Source: Dysgonomonas sp. PF1-14
Lineage (GTDB): Bacteria; Bacteroidota; Bacteroidia; Bacteroidales; Dysgonomonadaceae
Assembly (NCBI RefSeq): GCF_029892965.1
Contig: NZ_JARXWN010000001.1
Coordinates: 434,001 to 498,000, forward strand
Direction: 5' to 3'
DNA: 64,000 nt
Below, piece after piece: positions 1 through 8,401 of this stretch; positions within the stretch are counted from its first letter, which is position 1, and each line of letters opens with the position of its first letter. Under the pieces are notes generated by a model that made no database searches, was not told where the DNA came from, and saw only the letters and a list, made by a program, of their open reading frames with translations. The position numbers were made by a program, and so were the translations under genes.

Positions 1-777
1 TGTATGATCGTAGCCTTTGCCGAAGTGTAGTTGCTCGAAATCGTCTTCGATGCGTTCGCCTATGGCATGAGGGACTGTGAAATCGAATGGTGTGCCTTTT
101 ACGGTTTCCGGCTTACCGTACGGAATGGCTGTGTCGTCTGTCGGCAAGTATTGCGAAGCGTGCATTACCAGCATATGGTCGTTTACACTCGGATCGCCTT
201 CACCCGATAGATTGAAATAGGAGTGATTTGTCAGATTCAGTATTGTGGCCTTGTCTGTTGTAGCCTGATAGTCTATATCGAACGAATTGTCATCTGTCAG
301 TTTATAGATCATTTTCACATTCAGGTTTCCGGGAAATCCTTCCTCTCCGTCTTTTGCCAGATAGGTCAATTCCAATGTCTGATTGTCTGTTTGTTTGGCA
401 TTCCACACTACAGCATTGAAACCTTTTAGTCCGCCGTGCAGATTGTTAGGTCCATTGTTTATAGCCAGTTTATATGTTACTCCGTCCAGTGTAAATTGTC
501 CATTGGCAATGCGGTTGCCTGTACGTCCGCATACTGCACCGAAATAGGGTTCTTCCGAGTTAAGGTATTCGTTCAGGTTATTGTGTCCCAGCACTACATC
601 AGTTAGTTTGCCGTTTTTGTCGGGTACACATAGCGATACTATTTTCGCCCCGTAATTTATTATGGTGGCTTCAGCACCTTTGCTGTTAGTCAGTACATAC
701 ATCTGTACATCTTTGCCATCCACTTTTCCTGAGAAGTTTGCCGGAGTTAATCCTGCTTTGGTTTGATTTTCTTGCAT
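1..777 (-). CDS. galM: Aldose 1-epimerase (galactose mutarotase), 3' end cut by window edge
   Basis: Interconverts the alpha and beta anomers of free aldoses, feeding sugar catabolism in the cytoplasm. Translating back from the ATG at 777 gives 259 codons with no stop before the window edge. The family marks are GAVCGRTGNRIANG, NLHGG and LTNHSYFNL, and the histidine of the NHSYFNL block is the usual catalytic acid. About 90 residues of the normal ~350, including the catalytic glutamate region, lie outside. No signal peptide is visible at the N-terminus (MQENQTKAG), so a cytoplasmic enzyme is likely. A -7-type box lies upstream at 920-927. The family call is secure; the preferred sugar cannot be read. 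Confidence 0.93.
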   Translation of the reverse strand, partial: MQENQTKAGLTPANFSGKVDGKDVQMYVLTNSKGAEATIINYGAKIVSLCVPDKNGKLTDVVLGHNNLNEYLNSEEPYFGAVCGRTGNRIANGQFTLDGVTYKLAINNGPNNLHGGLKGFNAVVWNAKQTDNQTLELTYLAKDGEEGFPGNLNVKMIYKLTDDNSFDIDYQATTDKATILNLTNHSYFNLSGEGDPSVNDHMLVMHASQYLPTDDTAIPYGKPETVKGTPFDFTVPHAIGERIEDDFEQLHFGKGYDHT

Positions 778-800
778 GATATTATTTTAAAGATTATTAT

Positions 801-831
801 AAGCCCCTCCCGACCTCCCCATAGGGGAGGA
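801..831. repeat. GC-rich palindromic repeat, copy 1
   Basis: CCTCCCC at 814-820 pairs with GGGGAGG at 824-830 across a 3-nt loop. It is preceded by AAGCCCCTCCCGA, as in the related copies at 18931, 46637 and elsewhere. It lies in the probable 5' leader of the mutarotase gene, so it would be transcribed. Confidence 0.75.
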
Positions 832-853
832 GTAGGTTCGTTGCGAGTATTTT

Positions 854-911
854 AGTGTGCTGATTTACCTGAAAAACGCTAGAGTTCTGGTAAACTATAA
901 ACTAGTAAACT
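854..911. repeat. CTAG-type dispersed element, short copy
   Basis: The blocks TAGTGTGCTGATT, AGAGTTCTGG and ACTATAAACTAGTAAACT occur here in order. The longer element at 27051-27136 has the same blocks in the same order (TAGTGTGCTAGATT, AGAGTTCTAG, ACTATAAACTAATAAACT). This copy is about 30 bp shorter. No coding content is seen. Confidence 0.65.
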
Positions 912-919
912 CTTCCATG

Positions 920-927
920 CAAATATA
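920..927 (-). promoter_or_regulatory. Candidate -7 box for the mutarotase gene
   Basis: Read on the minus strand this is TATATTTG, which fits the Bacteroidota TAnnTTTG -7 consensus. No clear TTG -33 element is seen at the usual spacing. A start here would give a leader of about 135 nt that passes through the palindromic repeat. Confidence 0.4.
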
Positions 928-1093
928 CAATAATATTTAAGCCGATACACAGCGGAAATAATTGATAGATAATACTTATTTATTAAAAAAAACAAAAATA
1001 GTGCTATCTCATGTATTTATTTTGTTTCTTTGCAGCGAATTTGGGTGCATTGTGTCCAAACGGGAATATCTTCTTAATTGTCATTTGCGAAAA

Positions 1094-1972
1094 ATGTCTG
1101 ATAAACGTCAACAGAAACCAATATCCTTATTTACATCAGGAGTAATTACTACTATAAGTATCACTCTTGTGCTTTTTTTATTGGGACTGACTATCCTGCT
1201 GGGATTTACAGGGCGCGGACTGGCATCTTACTTCAAGGAGAATATAGGAATATCCATCGAGTTGTCGGGTGATATCAGCGATTCGCTCATCGCCCATACA
1301 AAAACAAAGATAGAAGCTATCCCTTACGTAAAATCGACTACATATATTACAAAGGAAGAGGTTAAGAAGCAACTTCTGGAAGACTTAGGAGGCGATCCTG
1401 AAGAAGTTTTAGGTTATGATCCGTCGCGGAGCTATATAGATGTCTTCATCAAATCGGAGTATATGAATTCCGACAGTCTGAAAAAGGTAGAGGCAAGCCT
1501 AAAAGACTTCAAACTGACCAAAGGGCTTTCGTTTAAAGAGGAAGACATAGAGCAAGCCAATACAAATATATCCAAGATAGGAACAGTGCTGCTGATTCTG
1601 GCAGTTATGCTGATTCTGATTTCTTTTACATTAATACGCAATACTATACAATTAAATATATATTCTAAACGTTTCCTTATTAATACGATGCAGCTTGTAG
1701 GAGCTACAAATGGGTTTATACGCAGGCCTTTTGTCCTTAGTGCAATCGTATCGGGAATACTGGCGGCTATTTTTGCGAACGTACTTATAACGGGAGTGAT
1801 CTATTATTTTACAACCGAATATCCGGAGTTGATTTCGATTGTGACAATGTACGAATTGCTGATCGTGTACGCATTAGTGGTGATTTTGGGTATATTTATT
1901 ACTATTCTGGCTACAGTATCGGCTGTAAACAGGTATTTGAGAATGACTACAAATAAACTTTATCACATTTAA
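1094..1972 (+). CDS. ftsX: Cell division protein FtsX
   Basis: FtsX is the membrane partner of the ATPase FtsE. It relays ATP hydrolysis to periplasmic peptidoglycan hydrolases during division. The 292-aa product has the family layout: a short cytoplasmic N-terminus, one membrane helix (about residues 15-38), a periplasmic domain of about 120 residues, then three helices in the C-terminal half around LINTMQLVGATNGFIRRPF. The frame is open further upstream to a TTG at 962, but those residues are not FtsX-like, so the ATG at 1094 (MSDKRQQKPIS) is preferred. ftsE is not adjacent, which is common in Bacteroidota. It heads a run with the DUF3098 gene and uppP. Confidence 0.92.
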   Translation: MSDKRQQKPISLFTSGVITTISITLVLFLLGLTILLGFTGRGLASYFKENIGISIELSGDISDSLIAHTKTKIEAIPYVKSTTYITKEEVKKQLLEDLGGDPEEVLGYDPSRSYIDVFIKSEYMNSDSLKKVEASLKDFKLTKGLSFKEEDIEQANTNISKIGTVLLILAVMLILISFTLIRNTIQLNIYSKRFLINTMQLVGATNGFIRRPFVLSAIVSGILAAIFANVLITGVIYYFTTEYPELISIVTMYELLIVYALVVILGIFITILATVSAVNRYLRMTTNKLYHI

Positions 1973-1981
1973 GTAAGGAAT

Positions 1982-2233
1982 ATGGATAAAAAAAACTTTG
2001 CATTTGGCAAGCTTAATTATGTAATTTGTGCTGTATCAGTACTTTTGATTATCATTGGATTTATCCTGATGACAGGGCCTTCATCCAGTGTCGAAGGTGG
2101 CTTCGAACCTGATATTTTTAGCACAAGGAGAATTGTGGTGGCTCCGATGATTTGCTTTACCGGATTCTTGCTGATGATTGTAGGAATATTATATCCGCGT
2201 CCTAAAGGTGCATCAGAGGAGGAAAGCAAATAA
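1982..2233 (+). CDS. DUF3098 small membrane protein
   Basis: This 83-aa protein has two hydrophobic helices (about residues 12-31 and 52-70) separated by a polar loop containing SSSVEGGFEPDIFSTRR. Length, layout and position between ftsX and uppP match the DUF3098 family of Bacteroidota, whose function is unknown. It starts 9 nt after the ftsX stop and ends 25 nt before uppP, so it is very likely co-transcribed with both. A role in envelope or division is inferred from neighbours only. Confidence 0.85.
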   Translation: MDKKNFAFGKLNYVICAVSVLLIIIGFILMTGPSSSVEGGFEPDIFSTRRIVVAPMICFTGFLLMIVGILYPRPKGASEEESK

Positions 2234-2258
2234 ATAACAAAACACATAAAAGAAGAGA

Positions 2259-3113
2259 ATGAGTATTATTGAGGCAATTATTATTGCCATTGTAGAGGGA
2301 CTAACCGAGTTCTTACCTGTGTCCTCGACCGGACACATGATTATCGCCCAAAGCTTGCTGGGTATCGAAAGTAACGAATTTGTAAAAGCATTCACAGTTA
2401 TTATTCAGTTTGGAGCTATCCTGTCTGTTATAGTTCTGTACTGGAAGCGCTTTTTCCGTTTGAGGAATGATATTCCCGAATCGGCTAAGGGCAGTTTTAT
2501 CAAAGAGAACCTTTACAGGTTCGAGTTCTATTGGAAACTTCTTGTCGGATTTATTCCGGCGGCAGTGCTTGGGCTTATTTTTAGTGACAAGATAGACGAA
2601 CTGCTCGAGAGCGTGCTGGTTGTAGCCATAATGCTTGTTGTGGGCGGTATATTGATGCTGTTTGTAGACAAACTGTTCAATAATCAGGTAGAAGGTGAGC
2701 AGGAGATAACATATAAAAATGCTTTCATTATTGGTTTTTACCAATGTATAGCCATGATACCCGGTGTGTCGCGCTCCATGATTACAATAGTAGGAGGTAT
2801 GACACGCGGACTGAGCCGTAAGAATGCGGCGGAATTTTCTTTCTTTCTGGCTGTGCCTACCATGGCTGCCGCCACAGGATGGAAAGTACTGAAACTGTTT
2901 ACATCCGATACCGGATTGGAGCTGTTGAAAGATAATATAGGCGTATTGATTATTGGCAATGTGGTTGCTTTTATCGTTGCATTGCTGGCAATCAAATTTT
3001 TTATAGGTTTTGTTACCAAGTACGGATTCAAATTGTTCGGTTGGTATCGTATTATTTTAGGAGGCATCCTTTTGGCTCTTTTGCTGACGGGACATGAATT
3101 AGCGATTATATAA
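2259..3113 (+). CDS. uppP: Undecaprenyl-diphosphatase UppP (BacA family)
   Basis: Removes one phosphate from undecaprenyl diphosphate so that the lipid carrier can be reused for peptidoglycan and surface glycans. The 284-aa polytopic protein carries both family signatures: [16 protein letters not shown] at residues 13-28, with Glu13, Glu17 and His26 as likely active-site residues, and PGVSRSM near residue 170 with the conserved arginine. Its stop codon overlaps the truB start by one base (TAATG), which suggests translational coupling. Overproduction of this family gives bacitracin resistance; nothing here suggests a role other than housekeeping. Confidence 0.95.
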   Translation: MSIIEAIIIAIVEGLTEFLPVSSTGHMIIAQSLLGIESNEFVKAFTVIIQFGAILSVIVLYWKRFFRLRNDIPESAKGSFIKENLYRFEFYWKLLVGFIPAAVLGLIFSDKIDELLESVLVVAIMLVVGGILMLFVDKLFNNQVEGEQEITYKNAFIIGFYQCIAMIPGVSRSMITIVGGMTRGLSRKNAAEFSFFLAVPTMAAATGWKVLKLFTSDTGLELLKDNIGVLIIGNVVAFIVALLAIKFFIGFVTKYGFKLFGWYRIILGGILLALLLTGHELAII

Positions 3114-3802
3114 TGGATTTTATCTCCGGAGAGATCTTATACATAAATAAACCTTTGCACTGGACCTCGTTTACGTTGGTCAGAAAACTGAGGAATAAAC
3201 TTTGCCGCAAGCTGGGAATTAAGAAGTTGAAAGTCGGTCATGCCGGTACACTTGATCCGTTAGCTACAGGGGTGATGATTATTTGCACAGGAAAGAAGAC
3301 TAAACTGATAGAGACGTTTCAGTATCAGACAAAGGAGTATATTGCAACCATAAAACTAGGAGAAACTACACCCTCGTTCGATCTTGAGACCGAAGTAGAC
3401 GGCGTATATCCTACAGATCATATAACAAAAGAACTGGTTGCAGATACATTGACAAAGTTTATAGGTGCAATAGAGCAGGTTCCACCGGCTTTTTCGGCAT
3501 GTAAGATAGACGGAAAACGGGCTTATGAACTTGCCCGCGAAGGACAGGAGGTAGAATTGAAACCGAAGCTGTTGGTGATAGACGAGATAGAACTGCTCGA
3601 TTGCCAACTGCCGGTAATAAAGGTAAGGGTTGTGTGCAGTAAAGGAACATATATAAGAGCACTGGCGCGTGATATAGGGCAGGCTCTCGATTCCGGTGCA
3701 CATCTGATCGGTCTGGAACGCACACGCATAGGCGAGGTCACACTCGACCAATGTGTTGCGGGTGAACATATAGAAGAACTCGTAGATGAGTTGATTAAAT
3801 AA
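3113..3802 (+). CDS. truB: tRNA pseudouridine(55) synthase TruB
   Basis: Converts U55 of the tRNA T-loop to pseudouridine. The catalytic motif GHAGTLDPLATG places the nucleophilic aspartate at residue 48. Further family blocks are PPAFSACKIDGKRAYELAREG and KGTYIRALARDIG. At 229 aa it is the short form without a long C-terminal PUA extension, which is usual in Bacteroidota. It overlaps uppP by one base and precedes queA by 34 nt, so two tRNA-modification genes sit side by side. Confidence 0.95.
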   Translation: MDFISGEILYINKPLHWTSFTLVRKLRNKLCRKLGIKKLKVGHAGTLDPLATGVMIICTGKKTKLIETFQYQTKEYIATIKLGETTPSFDLETEVDGVYPTDHITKELVADTLTKFIGAIEQVPPAFSACKIDGKRAYELAREGQEVELKPKLLVIDEIELLDCQLPVIKVRVVCSKGTYIRALARDIGQALDSGAHLIGLERTRIGEVTLDQCVAGEHIEELVDELIK

Positions 3803-3836
3803 AAGGATAATAATAAATAAGTTAAGCATATAGAAC

Positions 3837-4886
3837 ATGAAACTTTCTCAATTTAAATTTGATCTTCCAGAGGAGCTTATCGCTACTCATCCGGCCAAGA
3901 ACAGGGACGAATCCCGTTTGTTGGTTGTCAATCGCAAGACCGGAGAAATTGAACATAAGGTGTTTAAAGATGTCATCACCTACTTTGATGAAAAAGATGT
4001 CTTTATTTTCAACGATACAAAGGTATTCCCTGCCCGCCTGTATGGGAACAAGGAAAAAACAGGTGCTACCATTGAAGTATTTCTTCTTCGCGAATTGAAT
4101 GAGGAATTTCATTTATGGGATGTTCTTGTAGATCCTGCCCGCAAAATCCGTATCGGTAATAAATTGTATTTCGGAGACGATGACTCTATGGTAGCCGAAG
4201 TAATTGATAATACAACTTCGCGCGGACGTACATTACGTTTCTTGTATGACGGGCCGTCCGAAGAATTCAGAAAATCATTGTATGCACTCGGCGAAACACC
4301 GATACCCAAATACCTGAACAGGGGAGAAGAGCCGGACGATAAAGATCGTTATCAGACTATCTTCGCTAAAAATGAAGGAGCAGTAGTTGCTCCGGCTGCC
4401 GGATTACACTTTAGCCGCGAACTGCTGAAGCGTCTGGAAATAAAAGGTGTGCATTTTGCATACATTACATTGCATTCGGGATTGGGTAACTATCGCGATA
4501 TAGATGTTGAAGATCTCACGAAGCATAAGATGGATTCTGAGCAGTTGCAGATAACAAAGGAGGCCACAGATATAGTGAACGAGGCTAAAGATGCCAATCG
4601 TCGAGTTTGTGCTGTCGGTACTTCGGTGATGAGGGCAATAGAAACAATAGTAAGTACTGATGGGCACCTGAAAGTGAATGAGGGCTGGACAAATAAATTT
4701 ATTTTCCCTCCTTACGATTTCGGTATCGCAGACTCTATGGTTACAAACTTCCATTTGCCTCAGTCTACATTACTTATGATGACAGCTGCGTTTGGCGGTT
4801 ACGATCGTATAATGGATGTATATGAACTTGCAGTAAAAGAAAAATACCGTTTTGGCACCTATGGCGATGCCATGCTGATAATCTAA
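3837..4886 (+). CDS. queA: S-adenosylmethionine:tRNA ribosyltransferase-isomerase QueA
   Basis: Transfers the ribosyl part of SAM to preQ1-modified tRNA to form epoxyqueuosine. The 349-aa protein begins [28 protein letters not shown], typical of QueA. It contains [16 protein letters not shown] and [15 protein letters not shown] blocks and ends with the conserved [10 protein letters not shown]. Length agrees with the family (about 340-350). folK begins one base after its stop, so the two are almost certainly co-translated. Confidence 0.96.
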   Translation: MKLSQFKFDLPEELIATHPAKNRDESRLLVVNRKTGEIEHKVFKDVITYFDEKDVFIFNDTKVFPARLYGNKEKTGATIEVFLLRELNEEFHLWDVLVDPARKIRIGNKLYFGDDDSMVAEVIDNTTSRGRTLRFLYDGPSEEFRKSLYALGETPIPKYLNRGEEPDDKDRYQTIFAKNEGAVVAPAAGLHFSRELLKRLEIKGVHFAYITLHSGLGNYRDIDVEDLTKHKMDSEQLQITKEATDIVNEAKDANRRVCAVGTSVMRAIETIVSTDGHLKVNEGWTNKFIFPPYDFGIADSMVTNFHLPQSTLLMMTAAFGGYDRIMDVYELAVKEKYRFGTYGDAMLII

Positions 4887-4887
4887 A

Positions 4888-5373
4888 ATGTTATTAGAAA
4901 AAGAAAACCTGCATGATGTTTTTCTCAGTCTCGGCTCCAATTTGGGAGACAGGGGTGAGAATCTCGATCATGCGATCAACAGTATAGAAGAGCGGATTGG
5001 CGAAGTAGTCGCCACTTCCGCTTTTTACGTGACCGAGCCTGTAGGCTTCGAGTCCGACAACCAATTTCTGAATGCCGTATGCGAGGTGCGCACAAAACTG
5101 AATCCACTCGAGGTGCTTGAGAAAACACAGGTGATAGAAAAAGAGATGGGACGGCAGACCAAGTCTGAGAATAGAATATACAGCGACAGGATAATAGACA
5201 TAGACCTGTTACTATTCGACGACGAAATATTTGAAAATACCGATCTTGTACTACCGCATCCGCATCTGCACGAGCGTGCATTTGTTCTTACCCCGTTAGC
5301 GGAGATAGCAGGAGAATACATACACCCTGTACTGCACAAGACAATCAATCAGTTAAAAAAAGACCTTGAATAA
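4888..5373 (+). CDS. folK: 2-amino-4-hydroxy-6-hydroxymethyldihydropteridine diphosphokinase (HPPK)
   Basis: Transfers pyrophosphate from ATP to the pterin precursor in folate synthesis. Hallmarks in the 161-aa product are FLSLGSNLGDRGENL near the N-terminus, the metal-binding DRIIDIDLLLFDDE, and LPHPHLHERAFVLTPLAEIA. It is the last gene of the plus-strand run and converges with the hydrolase gene on the other strand, with 19 nt between the stop codons. Confidence 0.95.
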   Translation: MLLEKENLHDVFLSLGSNLGDRGENLDHAINSIEERIGEVVATSAFYVTEPVGFESDNQFLNAVCEVRTKLNPLEVLEKTQVIEKEMGRQTKSENRIYSDRIIDIDLLLFDDEIFENTDLVLPHPHLHERAFVLTPLAEIAGEYIHPVLHKTINQLKKDLE

Positions 5374-5392
5374 ACGGAAAATCCTGTGTGTT

Positions 5393-6847
5393 TTAATGTT
5401 CCCCTTCTGAATGAACGAAATATCCGGGGAAGCAAACGACACTTTCGTTATGGAACCTATCGGAAGCTGTAACGAAATAATAGAATCCGAAATCTCCGGT
5501 ATTCATAGGGAATGAATAACTCTTCGTCCGCAATCCTGCTGCCAGCATAAACGATGGATTTTCTTTGTCGAAATTTTCGGTAGGGGATACATATACATTG
5601 TATGTGAAACTTTCCGTATCATCCGGCGCTTCCCATTTTATATTCAGGTTGCCGTCACTATCCTTATATACTTGGAGGTCTAGAGGAGAATTAGGTGCTA
5701 TATTGTCGAGCCATGTAAGTGGTGGCAGTTTCGCCGGAGTAGGATAGAATGTACCGATAGAATCCTGTATTCCTTTCAGGTTGTTCAGTATGTTTGCTGC
5801 GCGGAAGTAAGCCTGTCCTTTTACCTTCTCGGTACGGGTGTAATTCATCTGATTCATAATATCCTGCAAAGACCAGTTCTGTTCGTCCATCTGATAGACT
5901 CCTAGCCCGGGAACGACCGTTCGTCCGTTACTGTTTGCCACCCAATCGTCCAGAAAAGGATAGAAATACCGTTCGCGGTGATACATCATCGGGAAGATCA
6001 GATCGTGTTTTCCGCTTTGCATCCAATAGCCTGCATCCTGAAATACAGTTTCGTATGCAGTCCATCCATCATTACGGGATATTTCGGGTAGTACGCGGTA
6101 TCTGCCGAGAGGAGAACTACTGATTTGTACCCATTTCTTTATAGACTTCACATTGTCGTAAATTTCTTCTACCAGCCGGTTTATATTCTGTCTACGCCAG
6201 TCGGCAAGCGTCATCCCATTCCCGTATTTTTTGTACGTGTCTTCGTCCGGAAATTTCCCTGTATTGTTCGGGTAACGTATATAGTCGAAGTGAATGCCGT
6301 CTACATCGTAGCCCGATACGATCTCTTTCGCAATAGATACTATCCGGTTTCTTGTTTCCGGTCTGCCCGGATCGAGATACCACCTGTCGTCTATGGCTTT
6401 ATAATAGTCGGGTTTATTGTTAACTACTGTTGCTTTCCTGCGCCTTCCTTTGCCTGTGTATTTTATCTGCGCTTTCTCCATCGGGTAGGTAATCAGCCAT
6501 GCATGGCATTCCATCCCTCTTTTGTGACACTCTTCTATGGCAAAAGCCAATGGGTCGAAATTGTCGGAATGATTAAAGAATGGGCTTAGCGGTTCTATTT
6601 TCGATTTGTAGAAAACACAGCCCTGCGCCCTTGCCTGAAACAATATAGTGTTGAAATTATCAGCCTGCAACTGATCGAGTATTTTCCGTAATTCGTTTTT
6701 CTGAGCCTGTACACTTGTTCCCTGCGTAGGCCAGTCGAGTCCCCAGTTTGTGGTTATCCATGCCGCGCGGACTTCCGTAGCGGGTACTTGTGCTGATAAA
6801 TAGAAAGGGACGAGAATAAGTATTGTGAGTATCTTAAATAATTTCAT
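5393..6847 (-). CDS. Exported GH10-like family hydrolase (GHL10/YngK type) with C-terminal Fn3 domain
   Basis: The 484-aa protein has a signal peptide (residues 1-19, ending YLSAQ). A TIM-barrel follows with EVRAAWITTNWGLDWP, NFNTILFQARAQG and the signature DGIHFDYIRYP. A fibronectin type III-like domain fills about residues 380-475 (NSPLDLQV, LNIKWEAP, TYNVYVSP). This is the GHL10 family (PF02638), thought to act on envelope polysaccharide or peptidoglycan-derived glycans, but the substrate is not established. The protein is probably periplasmic or surface-bound. Ten bases separate it from the upstream TldE gene, so the two are probably co-transcribed. Confidence 0.88.
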   Translation of the reverse strand: MKLFKILTILILVPFYLSAQVPATEVRAAWITTNWGLDWPTQGTSVQAQKNELRKILDQLQADNFNTILFQARAQGCVFYKSKIEPLSPFFNHSDNFDPLAFAIEECHKRGMECHAWLITYPMEKAQIKYTGKGRRRKATVVNNKPDYYKAIDDRWYLDPGRPETRNRIVSIAKEIVSGYDVDGIHFDYIRYPNNTGKFPDEDTYKKYGNGMTLADWRRQNINRLVEEIYDNVKSIKKWVQISSSPLGRYRVLPEISRNDGWTAYETVFQDAGYWMQSGKHDLIFPMMYHRERYFYPFLDDWVANSNGRTVVPGLGVYQMDEQNWSLQDIMNQMNYTRTEKVKGQAYFRAANILNNLKGIQDSIGTFYPTPAKLPPLTWLDNIAPNSPLDLQVYKDSDGNLNIKWEAPDDTESFTYNVYVSPTENFDKENPSFMLAAGLRTKSYSFPMNTGDFGFYYFVTASDRFHNESVVCFPGYFVHSEGEH

Positions 6848-6856
6848 GCTAAACTG

Positions 6857-8176
6857 TTATAATCCACTAAAGTTTACATCACTGAACAGCAGGGACGGTA
6901 GTTTCCATGCAGAATTTTCGCGCGGATCGTTTCCTACTTCTGTCAGATTTGCCCAAAGGGTGAGCATATTTCCTGTTATGTTCATTTCACTGACAGGTGT
7001 TGTCGCTATACCGTTTTCGATAAGGAAACCCTCTACACCGAAAGAAAAATCGCCTGTTGTGGAATTACTGTTCCCTCCATTGAATCCGGTTATCCAGATG
7101 CCTTTTTGTACAGATTGTAACAATTTATCGAAGTTTTTGTTTCCCAATTCGGTTTGTATGACGGATGGGGAAGCTATAGTAGGAGCTACATTCATCTTCA
7201 ACGAATTGTAGGTGTCTATGAAGTAAGTGTTTAAAACTCCTTTGTCTATGATCGTTCTTTTCTGTGTAGCCACGCCTTCGCCGTCGTGCCATTTAGAACC
7301 ATAAGAGCGGGTAAGGTGCGGGTTATCTATGATAGTAAGTTTATCCGAAGCTATTCGTTGTCCCAGTTTATCCAGCAGGAAAGAGTTTTTCTGTTGCAGA
7401 GCCGATCCGTACATAGCGCTTATCATCGGCGAAAGCAGGCGCGTAGCAACCGTATTGTCAAGCAACATATCGTATCTTCCCGATTTTATCTTTTTTTGAC
7501 CTATTTTACGCAATGCGCGTTCCATCGCCTTTTGTCCTATTCCTTCTTTTTTCAGGTCTTCCCAGTAGATCGCACTGTCATACCAGTATGATTCGGCACG
7601 TGCATCACCATCGGTCTTTAACGAAACGGAAACCGACAGGCTGAATCCCGAGTCGATAGATTCCGATTCAAATCCATTGCTGGCAATCATATATTCGGCT
7701 CCAGCTCCGTCATCGTAAGACGAAGAAACGGAGATGATACGTTCGTCCGATCCGTATATTTCAGCTAATGCCTGTCGGGCAGCAGCCAGTTTTTTCTCGG
7801 TCTCTATTTTTTCGAACGATGCGTCATACTGGTCGAGGTCTTTGCCATCGGGCTTGTAATATCTGGTAGGGTCGGGAAGTTGGCGGAACTTATCTTCCGC
7901 AAGGTATTTTGTAGATATGATACCCTCCTTTATAAACTTCTCCAATTCACCTTTCTCTATGCGGTTGGTAGAGAAAGAACCGTATCTGCCATCTGTGAAT
8001 ACTTCGATATAAAGCTTGTTCTCGGAGCTTTGTTGCAGTTTATCCAACTGTGTATCTCTATACTCAAACGAGTTGTTTTTTGCCGTAATTACAGATATGC
8101 GTGCCGCCTGACAGCCGTTCTGCAATGCAAATTCCATACTCCAACGGGCTATATCTTTATGTTGTTTGGTAATCAT
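6857..8176 (-). CDS. TldD/PmbA family protein, TldE (PmbA)-type subunit
   Basis: In other bacteria TldE/PmbA pairs with TldD to form a heteromeric metalloprotease that digests unfolded peptides and matures some ribosomal peptides. The 439-aa product aligns by eye with the family through YIEVFTDGRYGSFSTN and the C-terminal GNSNSTTGDFSFGVEGFLIENG. It has no HExxxH motif, so it is the non-catalytic TldE type. The frame extends to a GTG at 8206, but a -7 box at 8196-8203 places transcription start near 8189, so the ATG at 8176 is preferred. Its partner TldD lies 1.8 kb upstream on the same strand, beyond a DUF4419 gene. Confidence 0.88.
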   Translation of the reverse strand: MITKQHKDIARWSMEFALQNGCQAARISVITAKNNSFEYRDTQLDKLQQSSENKLYIEVFTDGRYGSFSTNRIEKGELEKFIKEGIISTKYLAEDKFRQLPDPTRYYKPDGKDLDQYDASFEKIETEKKLAAARQALAEIYGSDERIISVSSSYDDGAGAEYMIASNGFESESIDSGFSLSVSVSLKTDGDARAESYWYDSAIYWEDLKKEGIGQKAMERALRKIGQKKIKSGRYDMLLDNTVATRLLSPMISAMYGSALQQKNSFLLDKLGQRIASDKLTIIDNPHLTRSYGSKWHDGEGVATQKRTIIDKGVLNTYFIDTYNSLKMNVAPTIASPSVIQTELGNKNFDKLLQSVQKGIWITGFNGGNSNSTTGDFSFGVEGFLIENGIATTPVSEMNITGNMLTLWANLTEVGNDPRENSAWKLPSLLFSDVNFSGL

Positions 8177-8195
8177 GATTTTCGTTTTATATCTG

Positions 8196-8203
8196 CAAAA
8201 ATA
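8196..8203 (-). promoter_or_regulatory. Candidate -7 box for the TldE-type gene
   Basis: The minus strand reads TATTTTTG, matching TAnnTTTG. No well-spaced -33 TTG is seen. The predicted leader is about 13 nt. The 195 nt between here and the DUF4419 gene hold no other recognisable signal. Confidence 0.35.
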
Positions 8204-8401
8204 CACAGATTTAGCTTAATAAAGGGCCAAAGAACAGAAATTTACCTGTATGGGGGAAGATATATTTTGACAGCGCGTTATAACACTTTTATTTTTGTCT
8301 GTAAAAAATGTGATATAACATGACTTATTGACACGAAGCAGGAAAAAAGAGCCTCAATAACGCTGATTCGGATAAAGGGATATTATAAGCTGACTTGACT
8401 A

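Noticed and set aside
962..1093. N-terminal extension of FtsX from a TTG codon
   Set aside because: The extra 44 residues do not fit the FtsX family, and a good ATG at 1094 gives the normal N-terminus.
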